NCBI GenBank assembly: GCA_003249225.1
Contig: QKJQ01000019.1
Coordinates: forward strand, 1 to 64,000
DNA from: Clostridia bacterium
GTDB lineage: Bacteria > Bacillota > Clostridia > Lachnospirales > Lachnospiraceae
Length of the DNA stretch: 64,000 bases
Reading direction: 5' to 3'
Both the position numbers and the translations under genes were made by a program. This document shows, piece by piece, positions 8,349 through 16,917 of the stretch. How positions within the stretch are numbered: the stretch's first letter is position 1; each line of letters opens with the position of its first letter. The notes under the pieces are model-generated. The model ran no database searches. It was not told where the DNA came from and saw nothing but the letters and a program-made list of their open reading frames with translations.

Positions 8349-9320
8349 TTATACTTGCAGATGATACTTTTCTAGTTGACTTTGAAAGTCCTTGGGAAGT
8401 GGTGCTATGATTTTTCGACCGGACAATGAAGTTAGTCCCTCTTCCATAACCGGGAATTCAACCCTGTAGGAATGAAGCATCTGGCGCTTATATGTCTTCC
8501 CTCCGTATTTCTTATCTCCAAGTATCGGGTGCCCGATGCTAGCAAGATGCGCACGTATCTGATGTGTTTTTCCAGTTATGAGTTTGACTTCCAGATATGT
8601 CATTCCCCGATATGCGCAGAGCGGACTATATTCTGTAATAATATAACTGTCATCTTCTCCCGGATTCTCTGACTTGCTTCGAATCGTTACCTTATTGTTT
8701 TTTTCATCCTTATGAAGATAACCCTCAATTCGTTTTCCGCTACTTAGTTCACCTTCTACAATGCATCGATAGTACTTTCCCATCGTACGGTTACGAAGCA
8801 GCTCTGCCATCTGCTGAAGCCCTTTCAGACTCTTTCCTGCAATAACAAGACCGCTGGTATTTCTGTCAAGCCGGTTGCAAAGTCCCGGCCGGAACGTAAT
8901 CAGATCAGCTTCTGTCAGTACTCTTTTTTTAATCAGTACCGCAGTCAGATACTCAACAAGAGATACATCCTCCGCATCTGCTTTCTGGGACAGCATCCCT
9001 GCCGGCTTGTTTATCATAATAATATCTTTATCTTCGTACAGGACATCAAGATTCACAGACTCCTGTAATTTTTCTCTTGGTTTGCTGCTTTCATTATCAA
9101 CACCTGACATTTTCATATAAGTCTCATCCGACAGGAATAATTTGATTTCATCACCGGATTTGATTATTTCATTCCCCTGTGCTTTCTTGCCATTTAACAC
9201 AAAGTTCTTCTTGCGCAGCATTTTATAGATAAAACTCTTATCTGCATTCCGCAATATTTTTACCAGCAGCTTATCGAGCCTCTGCCCGGCTTCATTTTCC
9301 CTGACGAGAAATTCTTTCAT
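8349..9320 (-). CDS. RluA-family 23S rRNA pseudouridine synthase
   Basis: A 323-residue enzyme that isomerises uridine to pseudouridine in RNA, probably 23S rRNA (RluC/RluD type; exact sites unknown). Residues 1-65 form an S4 RNA-binding domain (GQRLDKLLVKIL), followed by the catalytic domain with MINKPAGML at 102-110 and NRLDRNTSG at 149-157, where Asp152 is the nucleophile. The C-terminal GKTHQIRAHLASIGHPILGD block is complete. The first four bases overlap the end of the HAD gene upstream (ATGA at 9317-9320), so the two are translated together. Confidence 0.93.
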   Translation of the reverse strand: MKEFLVRENEAGQRLDKLLVKILRNADKSFIYKMLRKKNFVLNGKKAQGNEIIKSGDEIKLFLSDETYMKMSGVDNESSKPREKLQESVNLDVLYEDKDIIMINKPAGMLSQKADAEDVSLVEYLTAVLIKKRVLTEADLITFRPGLCNRLDRNTSGLVIAGKSLKGLQQMAELLRNRTMGKYYRCIVEGELSSGKRIEGYLHKDEKNNKVTIRSKSENPGEDDSYIITEYSPLCAYRGMTYLEVKLITGKTHQIRAHLASIGHPILGDKKYGGKTYKRQMLHSYRVEFPVMEEGLTSLSGRKIIAPLPKDFQSQLEKYHLQV

Positions 9321-9982
9321 TCCAGTCCAAACCCTTTCCAGTCGATTGCTTCGTAGGTATCCAGAAAATAATCTGCAAGTTCGCGTTTCTTTGCTTCTTC
9401 TTTTTTTGAATAATCATCCTGTACCGCACACACGCGCATTCCAGCGTTCTTACCTGCCATAATTCCCATTGTTACATCTTCAAACACCAGACAGCGTTCT
9501 GGTTCTGTATTCAGACACTTAGCTACATACAGATAGATGTCCGGGGCCGGCTTTCCTTTTTCCACTTCACAGGCTGTGTGTACTTCATCAAAGTAATCCT
9601 TGATGTTAAGGTAATGAAGCGCCGTGTCAAGAAGCTCTCTGGAATTACTGGTTGCAATACCAGTCTTTATGTTCTTCTCTTTTAATTTAGTAAGCAGGTC
9701 TTCAACCCCCGGTTTTAACGGTACTTCTTTCGCATATTTTTCAAATGCCATCTTGTTCCAGATCATTTTTATCTCATCCACAGACTGTTCCAGTTTGAAG
9801 TAATCCTTAAAATAATCTGCTGTCTCCGAAAAACTCATTCCTTCAATGTTACTTTGAAGATCTTCCGGTATTTCTATGTTATATCTGGCAAGGAACTCCA
9901 CATCAATGGCTCTCCACATCCACATGGAATCAACCAAAGTTCCATCCAGGTCAAATATCACCGCATCTATATCACGAAACAT
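9317..9982 (-). CDS. HAD-superfamily phosphatase / beta-phosphoglucomutase-like
   Basis: A 221-residue haloacid dehalogenase hydrolase, subfamily IA with an alpha-helical cap. Motif I is FDLDGTLVDS with nucleophile Asp11 and acid Asp13; motif II is GIATSNSREL; the lysine is in EKGKPAPDIY; motif III is FEDVTMGIMAGKNAGM. Such proteins dephosphorylate small phosphosugars or act as phosphosugar mutases; the substrate cannot be read from sequence. Overlaps the rRNA pseudouridine synthase gene by 4 bp. The ribosome binding site GAGGAAAT is part of a dispersed repeat box (see 9987-10041). Confidence 0.85.
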   Translation of the reverse strand: MFRDIDAVIFDLDGTLVDSMWMWRAIDVEFLARYNIEIPEDLQSNIEGMSFSETADYFKDYFKLEQSVDEIKMIWNKMAFEKYAKEVPLKPGVEDLLTKLKEKNIKTGIATSNSRELLDTALHYLNIKDYFDEVHTACEVEKGKPAPDIYLYVAKCLNTEPERCLVFEDVTMGIMAGKNAGMRVCAVQDDYSKKEEAKKRELADYFLDTYEAIDWKGFGLE

Positions 9983-9986
9983 ATTT

Positions 9987-10041
9987 CCTCATTTCTGCAC
10001 CGCCAGATCTTTTCCATTACTTCATGATGGCAGCACATGAA
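9987..10041 (-). repeat. Dispersed 5'-leader element, copy upstream of HAD gene
   Basis: On the minus strand: a 6-bp hairpin, ttcatg paired with catgaa (10021-10041), a spacer, and the box GTGCAGAAATGAGG (9987-10000), which supplies the Shine-Dalgarno of the HAD gene. Only one hairpin is clear, so this is a shortened or decayed copy of the family described at 21543-21661. Confidence 0.5.
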
Positions 10042-10067
10042 CATAAAGTAATTAACTTGCTTTCTAC

Positions 10068-10787
10068 TTATTTAAATTCCAGTAACCGTTCAATTTCCTG
10101 TTCGGTAAGATTGCGATATTCACCAGGAGTCAGATTCTCATCAAGCTCCAAGGGGCCAAACTGTACTCTTTTCAGGAATACGACCGGTTTTCCGATCACT
10201 TCGAACATCTTCTTTACCTGATGGAACTTTCCTTCCTGTATGGTCAGAAGGATTTCGGATTCTTCTGCCTGCTGTAAGATCTTAAGTTTTGCAGGGCTTA
10301 CCGTAATTGATTCATCGATCTGCATACCGCTTGCGAAAATCCGGATGTCCTCGTCGGTCACCATTCCGTCAATACGTGCATAATAGGTCTTATCTACATG
10401 CTTCTTTGGGGAAAGTAAAAGATGTTCAAGTGCTTTGTCATTGGTAATAAGCATCAGCCCTTCTGTGTCTTTATCAAGTCTGCCGATAGGAATCAGCCCT
10501 TTTCTGTCAGAGCTTCTAATCAATTCCACAACCGTCTGATCAAATCGATCGGTTACAGCAGAAACAACCCCCTGCGGTTTATTCAGCATGTAATATTCAA
10601 ATCTCTGATATAGGATTTCTTTCCCATCAACTGACACTCTGTCTGACTCTGGATCAATCTTATGCTCCGGAGTGTTAACGATCTCACAGTTTACTGAAAT
10701 TCGTTTATGTCGTATCAGTTCTTTTACTTTTGAGCGGCTTCCAACACCAAACTCAGTAAGGTATCGGTCAAGTCGAATTGATCCCAT
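10068..10787 (-). CDS. RsuA-family 16S rRNA pseudouridine synthase
   Basis: A 239-residue enzyme of the RsuA/RluB/E/F branch. An S4 domain at 1-60 (SIRLDRYLTEFGVGSRSKV) is followed by the catalytic domain with LNKPQGVVSA at 68-77 and GRLDKDTEGLMLITND at 102-117; Asp105 is the catalytic residue. Lachnospiraceae proteins of this kind are usually annotated as making pseudouridine 516 in 16S rRNA. It lies in the same direction as the HAD and RluA genes, with the dispersed leader element in between. Confidence 0.9.
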   Translation of the reverse strand: MGSIRLDRYLTEFGVGSRSKVKELIRHKRISVNCEIVNTPEHKIDPESDRVSVDGKEILYQRFEYYMLNKPQGVVSAVTDRFDQTVVELIRSSDRKGLIPIGRLDKDTEGLMLITNDKALEHLLLSPKKHVDKTYYARIDGMVTDEDIRIFASGMQIDESITVSPAKLKILQQAEESEILLTIQEGKFHQVKKMFEVIGKPVVFLKRVQFGPLELDENLTPGEYRNLTEQEIERLLEFK

Positions 10788-10812
10788 TCTCTATAGCTCC
10801 ATTCTATAATTC

Positions 10813-10845
10813 CTGTATTTGAAATGTATTTGAACTGTATTGGAA
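10813..10845. repeat. Three tandem copies of an 11-bp unit
   Basis: ctgtatttgaa, atgtatttgaa and ctgtattggaa follow one another without gap between the rsmF-like gene and the RsuA gene. Just beyond, the motif cagcattt occurs twice (10852-10886). It is one of several short repeat tracts found at gene ends in this window. Confidence 0.7.
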
Positions 10846-10890
10846 ATTATCCAGCATTTGTTATCTTGGATATGATTCAGCATTTTATAA

Positions 10891-12414
10891 TTACATATAG
10901 CGCCAGCCGGGAAGGTACTTATTCTTAAGACTTCCATTCTGACATTTTGCCCATCCAAGCGGATAGTTATCAACACAGACCAGCACCCATCCATCCGGGC
11001 ATGGCTGTTTTGCTTCTAAAGCCTCACATTTCAGATACCTTATAACATCCGGGTCAGAGGCTGGAAGCGAATATACCGCCTCATACTGATTTGCTGTTAA
11101 TGCGCACGCCAGTGCCTGACTTGGCTCGAACCGGTTCTTCTTTATCTCTCCCATAAATAGACCGGAGCGCAGGATTCGAAGACCTTTTACATCGACATCA
11201 CAATCCGGCAGTAAGAACACTTTTCCATTTCTCACCTGAAGTCTATCTTTCTCTATGTCAAATGCAAGTGCAGCAAAAAAAGCCTCTGCTTCTTCTGACA
11301 TTGCATTCAGATCCTGCTCTTTGCTAAATCTCCCATTCTGTGCACCTGCCTGTCTGCCGCTTCGCAGGTTGTATTGTTTACCTGACTGATTGCTTTGTTT
11401 CCCGTTTTGTCTATCCGTATATTCTTTCTCAGAAGCTGCATCTGCACGTATGGACATGGCACTTTCATCACCCGCATCTTTTTGCAGTAAAGCTATAAAA
11501 TGGCCTTCTCCCTCGATCTTATGCGGCCATAAACGAATTGTCTTTTTTAGATCTTTAGATCCGGTCTTTCCTGGCACCCAGTCCGGATGACCAGTCGTAA
11601 AGCCCTGAAAGCTTCGTCCTTCTGCTTCCAGTTCTTTGCTGATGGCAGGGATCAGATGCATATCCGGATACTGGTCCAAAATTGCCTGGATGGTTCCTTC
11701 ATTTTCTTCCGGTGAAAATGTACAGGTCGAATACAGCAGGCATCCGCCGGGACGCAGCATCTCTATGGCAGAAGGAAGGATCTCCATCTGAAGTTTCTGG
11801 TAATAACCGACCCCGTACTGCTCCCAGTTCTTTATAATAGCCGGACTCTTACGGAACATTCCTTCGCCGGAACAAGGAGCATCGACCAGTATCTTATCGA
11901 AGTAACCGGTAAAATAACTAACCAGTTTTGCCGGTGCTTCACTGACAATAAATGAATTCCTTGCTCCAAACAATTCAAGGTTCTTAAGTAATGCCTTTGC
12001 TCTTGAATTACTGATATCGTTTGAGACCAAAACCCCTTTTCCCTGCAGTCTGGCCGCAAGTTCTGTGCTTTTTCCGCCTGGAGCTGCACAAAGGTCAAGT
12101 ACGCGCTCTCCAGGATTTACAGGCAGCAAACTGGCGGGTGTCATGGCACTTGGTTCCTGCAGATAATATAGACCTGCATAATAATAAGGGTGCTTGGCCG
12201 GTTGTTCCTCTTCGTAATAATATCCGTTGGTTACCCATGGAATTTTACGAAGCCCAAACGGAGAAATTGCTTCAAATTCTTCCGGTGTCAATTTCAGCCG
12301 ATTTACGCGCAACCCATTGTAGCTTTGTTTTTGAAAAGACTCGAGATAGTCATCGAACTCATCTTCGAGTAGTCCTTTTATTCGTTCCAAAAAGGAATCC
12401 GGTAATACTGTCAT
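10891..12414 (-). CDS. RsmB/NOP-family RNA (cytosine-5) methyltransferase, RsmF-like
   Basis: A 507-residue SAM-dependent m5C methyltransferase for rRNA (or tRNA). The SAM-binding motif is CAAPGGKS at 109-116; the two functional cysteines are in DAPCSGEG (Cys181) and STCTF (Cys231). After the catalytic domain comes a Gln/Ser/Gly-rich linker (about 320-370), then a C-terminal part with SLPASDPDVIRYLKCE and GWVLVCVDNYPLGWAK that matches the RsmF-type extension and PUA-like domain. The start follows a GGAAGGG-like site. The gene precedes the RsuA-type enzyme and follows relQ with 23 bp between, so rRNA-modification genes cluster here. Confidence 0.9.
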   Translation of the reverse strand: MTVLPDSFLERIKGLLEDEFDDYLESFQKQSYNGLRVNRLKLTPEEFEAISPFGLRKIPWVTNGYYYEEEQPAKHPYYYAGLYYLQEPSAMTPASLLPVNPGERVLDLCAAPGGKSTELAARLQGKGVLVSNDISNSRAKALLKNLELFGARNSFIVSEAPAKLVSYFTGYFDKILVDAPCSGEGMFRKSPAIIKNWEQYGVGYYQKLQMEILPSAIEMLRPGGCLLYSTCTFSPEENEGTIQAILDQYPDMHLIPAISKELEAEGRSFQGFTTGHPDWVPGKTGSKDLKKTIRLWPHKIEGEGHFIALLQKDAGDESAMSIRADAASEKEYTDRQNGKQSNQSGKQYNLRSGRQAGAQNGRFSKEQDLNAMSEEAEAFFAALAFDIEKDRLQVRNGKVFLLPDCDVDVKGLRILRSGLFMGEIKKNRFEPSQALACALTANQYEAVYSLPASDPDVIRYLKCEALEAKQPCPDGWVLVCVDNYPLGWAKCQNGSLKNKYLPGWRYM

Positions 12415-12437
12415 TCTTTTAACCCTTCCAATTGCAT

Positions 12438-13241
12438 TTATTTCAGGCTCTGCGCCCTGTAACCTTCTGATATCATATCCAGTTCTTTATGAAAACGAAC
12501 CAACTGCGTGATATCTTCTGTTTCATATATTTTCAAAAATTCATCCTGAATTTTTATGACTTCCCGCTTATTTGCAACCTTATACAGATTCTGAATATTC
12601 GTCAGTATATCAGCAACAACACTAGCTTTAGCCTGAAATGAGTTCTGTGCATCCATGATTTCTTCACGCACTTCTGACATCTCATCATCAAGTACGACAA
12701 TTGCTTCTGATGCATTTAACAACCGCTTTTTCAAATTATCCGGCATGTTTTTCTTGTATTTGTACTGAAGAGAATGCTCGATTGTAGCCCAAAAGTTCAT
12801 GGCTAATGTTCGAATCTGAATTTCCGCAATCAGCTCCTTCGGACCATCCGACAATTCTACTGTATAAAGGATATTCATATGATAGCTTCGGTAGCCGCTT
12901 TCTTTTCTCTCTGCTACATAATCCCGTTCACTGGTCACCTTCATATCATTTCTCTGTTTGATCATCTCCACTACTTTGTAGATATCATCTACAAATTGAC
13001 ATATGATTCTGATTCCAGCTATATCATCGATTTCTTCTTCAATTCGTTCCAGTGGAATATTCTTTTTCTGTGCTTTTTCAAGAATACTTGAAATTGTTTT
13101 GACACGCCCCATGACCTGCTCAATCGGAGAGTATAACCCTTTGTTCCGGTAGGAGGTCTTCATGTGTTCAAATTTTATCATGATCTCATCAACAGCCAAC
13201 ACATAAGGATCTAGTATTTCTCGCCAAAGTTGTATTTCCAT
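12438..13241 (-). CDS. relQ: Small alarmone synthetase RelQ (GTP pyrophosphokinase)
   Basis: A 267-residue single-domain (p)ppGpp synthetase, SAS1 type. It transfers pyrophosphate from ATP to GTP or GDP in stress responses. The RelA/SpoT synthetase domain is at 35-170: IDDIAGIRI with Mg-binding Asp72, ESGYRSYH at 114-121 and EIQIRTLAMNFWATIEH at 140-156. No hydrolase, TGS or ACT domain is present. The C-terminus is helical, as in tetrameric RelQ. The GGAGG ribosome binding site belongs to a dispersed leader element; a weak promoter (TAGAAA-17-TATACT, 13373-13401) lies upstream, so transcripts would carry the element. Confidence 0.93.
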   Translation of the reverse strand: MEIQLWREILDPYVLAVDEIMIKFEHMKTSYRNKGLYSPIEQVMGRVKTISSILEKAQKKNIPLERIEEEIDDIAGIRIICQFVDDIYKVVEMIKQRNDMKVTSERDYVAERKESGYRSYHMNILYTVELSDGPKELIAEIQIRTLAMNFWATIEHSLQYKYKKNMPDNLKKRLLNASEAIVVLDDEMSEVREEIMDAQNSFQAKASVVADILTNIQNLYKVANKREVIKIQDEFLKIYETEDITQLVRFHKELDMISEGYRAQSLK

Positions 13242-13246
13242 ACTCA

Positions 13247-13334
13247 GCCTCCATGCTACGATTTAGATTATTAAGCCGCGAATGCCACAAATCTGGCGTA
13301 GCCCAGACCTGCCGGTCAACCTTTCCCTGTGACC
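13247..13334 (-). repeat. Dispersed two-hairpin leader element upstream of relQ
   Basis: Reading on the minus strand: hairpin 1, ggtca/tgacc (13314-13334); hairpin 2, caggtctgg/ccagatttg (13288-13311) with a TACG-type loop; a 25-bp spacer; and the box TCGTAGCATGGAGGC (13247-13261), which supplies the ribosome binding site. This copy and the one before aroQ form a subtype: both share the loop sequence GGGCTACGCC and the GTAGCAT(T)GGAGG end. Confidence 0.7.
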
Positions 13335-13517
13335 TCATCCCCCATAATTTACTACCTTTTGTCCCAATTTTAAGTATAGCACATACGTTCATGATTTTCT
13401 ATTCTTTTACCAAACTTTAATAACAATAAGATACACATAAGAAAAGTGGTCCTTCCCCAATAACACTCCATATGTTTCTTTCTAAATCATTCTTTCTTCT
13501 ACTAATATCTTTTGCTT
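13335..13517. other. Intergenic AT-rich stretch, weak promoter only
   Basis: Between the relQ leader element and the repeat tract after the lipoprotein gene. I see only a weak minus-strand promoter candidate, TAGAAA (13396-13401), 17-bp spacer, TATACT (13373-13378). No open frame with a ribosome binding site is present. Confidence 0.4.
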
Positions 13518-13602
13518 TCTCAATATTTTTATTTTCTCAATATTTTTATTTTCTAAATGTCTTTTATTCACTCAACATCTTTATTCACTCAGTATCTTAT
13601 CT
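13518..13602. repeat. Five 17-bp tandem units spanning the lipoprotein stop codon
   Basis: Units begin at 13518, 13535, 13552, 13569 and 13586; the first two are identical (tctcaatatttttattt) and the rest diverged. On the minus strand the array starts inside the last codons of the lipoprotein gene and repeats its stop-codon context GAGTGAATAA, so the array appears to have grown out of the gene end. Confidence 0.7.
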
Positions 13603-14240
13603 ACCTGTAACTGTACCCAGCTGTTAATAATCAGGATTCCCACCCCATCTGACGGTTCACTCAGCCGAACCGAAATCAAATCTTTATCCTGAAATGATTT
13701 TTTAATTCCTTCGACCCAGGTCTCGTAGTCTTCTTCGTATGAAAATTTTTCATACGGTTCCTTCATTGACTCATCGAGCCAACTCATGATCTGATCCAGC
13801 TCCATAAGATCGGATACCTTTCCTATGCTCCACCGAAAATATTCTTCTACATATTTTCCATCGAGATATTCCTTTGTTTCTCTTTCTTCATAGGCATATC
13901 GTTCTTCCATTTTCTCTTTTAAGTCATCAACATCTTCTTTATCACAATAGCCTGTAAAGCTAAACAATTGCAGATCATCATCAATACACAGGTCGACTGA
14001 CATGGCAATATCATAATTGGTCATAAAAGGCTCTGTTATAACAATCCTGGTTTGCTGGCTGTCTTCTATATAGGTCTCTGTAAATTCAACATCAGAAGAA
14101 ATCAATACAGTCTTCACTTCCTCTAATGTCATTCCCATTTTTATTCCATCCATAGGAGGATCCCATATCTGTTGTTCGTCTTTAAAACAGGATACCATTA
14201 ATAAGCTGCATAATAGCAGAAGAATTGTAATTCTTTTCAT
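13581..14240 (-). CDS. Lipoprotein of unknown function
   Basis: A 219-residue protein with a clear lipoprotein signal: basic MKR, a leucine-rich core, then LMVSC with the lipidated cysteine at residue 18. It should be anchored on the outer face of the cell membrane. The rest is acidic and contains two similar stretches of charged residues (EERYAYEERETKEYL, EPYEKFSYEEDYETW). No family recognised. The ATG at 14240 is preferred to 14264 because AGGAGGGACA precedes it and the signal peptide begins there. Own promoter; the 3' end runs into a tandem repeat. Confidence 0.75.
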   Translation of the reverse strand: MKRITILLLLCSLLMVSCFKDEQQIWDPPMDGIKMGMTLEEVKTVLISSDVEFTETYIEDSQQTRIVITEPFMTNYDIAMSVDLCIDDDLQLFSFTGYCDKEDVDDLKEKMEERYAYEERETKEYLDGKYVEEYFRWSIGKVSDLMELDQIMSWLDESMKEPYEKFSYEEDYETWVEGIKKSFQDKDLISVRLSEPSDGVGILIINSWVQLQVDKILSE

Positions 14241-14264
14241 ACAATTGTCCCTCCTAATATCCAT

Positions 14265-14293
14265 AATATAACATTAATGATAAATAATATCAA
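14265..14293 (-). promoter_or_regulatory. Promoter of the lipoprotein gene
   Basis: On the minus strand TTGATA (14288-14293), 17-bp spacer, TATATT (14265-14270). The start codon is 25 bp downstream of the -10, leaving room only for the AGGAGGG site. Confidence 0.7.
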
Positions 14294-14433
14294 TTTTTTT
14301 GTCTCAGACAACATTCTCATGAATTCAAAATTGCAAAACTCACCGGCACGAAAACCGTTCTATTATTGAGTATGTACCCTGCATAGAATATTTTATTCTA
14401 CTACCATTTGAAAAACTTTCTTGTTGAAAAATA

Positions 14434-14482
14434 AAGAATGTGTCCCGACACATTCTTCGCATTGTACATTCTTCGCATTGTA
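14434..14482. repeat. 11-bp hairpin plus two 16-bp direct repeats
   Basis: aagaatgtgtc and gacacattctt form a perfect stem with a 2-base loop (14434-14457), followed on the minus strand by TTTATTTTT, so it could terminate leftward transcription. It is fused to two perfect copies of cattcttcgcattgta (14451-14482). It lies in the 380-bp gap between the lipoprotein promoter and the efp terminator; I see no gene in that gap. Confidence 0.6.
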
Positions 14483-14546
14483 CACACTCATACTTTTAGA
14501 ATTTACCTTTCACTTACGTGCGCATCCTGCATGGAGTGCTTTATAT

Positions 14547-14613
14547 TTTGTAGGAAAGCTAACGAAATTTTCCTACAAAAAAAGAGTTCCTGATGGTATC
14601 ATCAAAAACTCTT
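14547..14613 (-). terminator. Tandem hairpins downstream of efp
   Basis: On the minus strand a stem AAGAGTT...AACTCTT with an inner TGATG/CATCA pair (14581-14613) runs into TTTTTTT (14577-14583), a typical terminator for efp. Directly after it is a second perfect 12-bp stem, ttttgtaggaaa/tttcctacaaaa (14547-14580), without a U-run of its own. Confidence 0.85.
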
Positions 14614-14644
14614 CCTCATACAAAAGCAATATACAATTATAGGA

Positions 14645-15202
14645 TTATACACGTTTCAGATATTCACCGGTTCTTGTGTCGATGGAAATCTTATCGCCCT
14701 GCTCAACAAAAAGAGGTACATATACGGTAGCACCTGTCTCAACCGTTGCCGGCTTTGAAGCACCCGTTGCTGTATCGCCTTTGAAGCCTGGTTCTGTTTC
14801 TGTAATTAAAAGTTCAACGAACAATGGAGGTTCGATTGAGAATACGGAACCCTGATGTGATAACATCTTTACCATATCATTCTCTTTTACGAATTTTAAT
14901 GCGTCACCGACCTGTTCATCAGACATAGCAGTCTGTTCAAAATCTTCTACGTTCATAAAGTAATATAAGTCTCCGTCTGAATACAGATACTGCATATCAC
15001 TTCTTTCGATATGTGCCTGCGGATATTTATCAGTTGGGCGGAAAGTTTTCTCGACAACTCCACCACTCTTAATGTTCTTTAATTTCGTTCTTACAAAAGC
15101 AGCACCTTTTCCTGGTTTAACATGCTGAAATTCGATAATCTGGAAAACTGAATTATCAATTTCCAATGTTATACCATTCCTAAAATCACCTGCTGATATC
15201 AT
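14645..15202 (-). CDS. efp: Translation elongation factor P
   Basis: 185 residues, the full family length. EF-P binds between the ribosomal P and E sites and relieves stalling at polyproline stretches. KOW-like domain I carries the loop KPGKGAA with the modifiable Lys32 at its tip; domains II and III are complete, ending in [17 protein letters not shown]. No epmA/epmB-like modification genes are adjacent; the unmodified or 5-aminopentanol form would be expected in Firmicutes. Start has a GGAGG site. It follows pepQ by 68 bp, the common Firmicutes order. Confidence 0.98.
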   Translation of the reverse strand: MISAGDFRNGITLEIDNSVFQIIEFQHVKPGKGAAFVRTKLKNIKSGGVVEKTFRPTDKYPQAHIERSDMQYLYSDGDLYYFMNVEDFEQTAMSDEQVGDALKFVKENDMVKMLSHQGSVFSIEPPLFVELLITETEPGFKGDTATGASKPATVETGATVYVPLFVEQGDKISIDTRTGEYLKRV

Positions 15203-15270
15203 AAAATATCCTCCTTAGAATTTGACTACGTTTAAGTGTATAATAAAGCTGCAAAATTTTCAACTACTTT

Positions 15271-16347
15271 TTATAGTTCTATCAAATGTTTTGGCGAATG
15301 TGTGAGGTTTTCACACCCATTTTCAGTAATAATGACAAGGTCCTCGATCCTTACACCACCAAAATCCTTGATATAAATTCCAGGTTCGACCGTGAGCGTC
15401 ATGTTCGGCAATAAAATTCCGTCATATTTTTGTGATGCACGTGGTTCCTCGTGAATGTTAAGACCAACCCCATGTCCAAGTCCATGTCCAAAGCATCCTT
15501 CGAAGCCAGCCTTATTTATGATATCTCTTGCAATGGTATCTGCTTCCATTCCTTTCATGGTAGCACGGACCTGAGCCAGAACAGCTTCCTGTGCCTGTAA
15601 GACCACATTGTATATCTCCCTTTGTCTGTCACTCGCCTTTCCTATAACAACCGTTCTTGTCATATCAGAGCAATACCCTTCGTAAATACATCCAAAATCC
15701 ATTGTTAAAAAATCACCTTCTGTTACGGGCTTTGATGTTGGAACGGCATGAGGTAATGCGGAATTTACACCAGAAGCTACAATCGGATCAAATGAATTGC
15801 CGGAAGCTCCATTCATTTTCAGACCAAATTCAAGGTGTGCAGCAATTTCAAGCTCTGTCATTCCTGGCTTGATGATTTTACAGATCTCTTCAAAAACAAT
15901 GTCACCGATCTGTTCTGCTCTGCGAATTTTACTTAATTCGTCTTCTGTCTTAATCGTACGTAGGTTTTCAAGCTCTGCATCTACGGGTACAAGTTCAATA
16001 TTCTCCAGTTCTTTCTGCCATGCTTTATAGGAGGAAACAAGAACATGATCTGCTTCAATTCCGATTCGAGCTACACCCTCTGCTTTTGCAAGCATCGCGA
16101 TGTTTTTTGCATAACCATCTCTGGCAACATCAATAACTTCGCATTCCTTTGCTTCATCCTGTGCCTGATAAATGTATCGAAAGTCTGTCAGTATAACTTT
16201 TTTGTTTGCTGATAAGTAATAGATTCCTGTGTCTCCGCAATATCCACTTAAGTATCGTATATTGTTTCTGTTTGATATTATTAATGCTTCGATTTTTTTC
16301 TCGCTAAATATGCGCTTTAACTCTTCTTCCTTCATTCCTGTCTCCAT
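15271..16347 (-). CDS. Xaa-Pro aminopeptidase (M24 family)
   Basis: A 358-residue creatinase-like N-domain plus pita-bread metallopeptidase. It removes N-terminal residues preceding proline or cleaves X-Pro dipeptides in the cytoplasm. The five metal ligands are all visible: MDFGCIYEGYCSDMTRT (two Asp), GHGLGHGVGLNIHE (His), LTVEPGIYI (Glu) and GVRIEDLV (Glu). Neighbour of efp and aroQ, as in many Firmicutes. Two starts are possible: 16347 (AAAGGA site) or codon 5 at 16335 (GGAG site); the difference is four residues. Confidence 0.93.
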   Translation of the reverse strand: METGMKEEELKRIFSEKKIEALIISNRNNIRYLSGYCGDTGIYYLSANKKVILTDFRYIYQAQDEAKECEVIDVARDGYAKNIAMLAKAEGVARIGIEADHVLVSSYKAWQKELENIELVPVDAELENLRTIKTEDELSKIRRAEQIGDIVFEEICKIIKPGMTELEIAAHLEFGLKMNGASGNSFDPIVASGVNSALPHAVPTSKPVTEGDFLTMDFGCIYEGYCSDMTRTVVIGKASDRQREIYNVVLQAQEAVLAQVRATMKGMEADTIARDIINKAGFEGCFGHGLGHGVGLNIHEEPRASQKYDGILLPNMTLTVEPGIYIKDFGGVRIEDLVIITENGCENLTHSPKHLIEL

Positions 16348-16370
16348 TTCAATCCTTTTGTTGGTATATA

Positions 16371-16814
16371 CTAGTCTCTCTTTTCATAATGTTCCATGAT
16401 AGCTTCCATAGCAAGCTGATATCCTAAAAACCCAAGGCCTGCAATCTGTCCGTCGCAGGCTGGAGCCGTTACGGATACATGTCGGAATGCTTCTCTTTTA
16501 TGTATGTTCGACAAATGAACCTCAACCTTTGGCATAGATACACTGGCAAGTGCATCGTGCAGTGCATAACTGTAATGTGTATAGGCTCCCGGATTTATTA
16601 TAATTCCTTCTGCCTTCTCATGATATGCCTGTTGGATCAGATCGATCAACTCACCTTCTGAGTTTCGCTGATACACATCGACCTGGATTCCCATTTTCTC
16701 AGCTTTTTCCTTTATTGATGAAACAAGTTCTTCATACCCCGATGTTCCATATACACCGACTTCCCGTATCCCAAGGAAATTAAGATTCGGCCCATTCAAA
16801 ACAATAATCCGCAT
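16371..16814 (-). CDS. aroQ: 3-dehydroquinate dehydratase, type II
   Basis: A 147-residue enzyme of the shikimate pathway that dehydrates 3-dehydroquinate. It shows NGPNLNFLG at the start, the catalytic Tyr22 in GVYG, NPGAYTHYSYALHDAL, and the VEVHLSNIHKREAFRH segment with the catalytic His. The start is the ATG at 16814; the longer frame to 16880 merely runs through a repeat element whose GGAGG end serves as ribosome binding site. Located directly before pepQ (23 bp). Confidence 0.96.
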   Translation of the reverse strand: MRIIVLNGPNLNFLGIREVGVYGTSGYEELVSSIKEKAEKMGIQVDVYQRNSEGELIDLIQQAYHEKAEGIIINPGAYTHYSYALHDALASVSMPKVEVHLSNIHKREAFRHVSVTAPACDGQIAGLGFLGYQLAMEAIMEHYEKRD

Positions 16815-16817
16815 ACA

Positions 16818-16904
16818 GCCTCCAATGCTACGACTAAGATTTATAGGAGTAGCTAATGGCTTACGTTTGGCGTAGCCCAAACGTTCCTGCGAAATTTATT
16901 TCGC
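16818..16904 (-). repeat. Dispersed two-hairpin leader element upstream of aroQ
   Basis: On the minus strand: hairpin 1, gcgaaa/tttcgc (16889-16904); hairpin 2, a perfect acgtttgg/ccaaacgt stem (16863-16884); spacer; and the box TCGTAGCATTGGAGGC (16818-16833). It shares loop and box with the relQ copy, but the stem sequences differ while pairing is kept, which indicates selection for structure. Confidence 0.75.
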
Positions 16905-16917
16905 TTTGCCTCCATTA

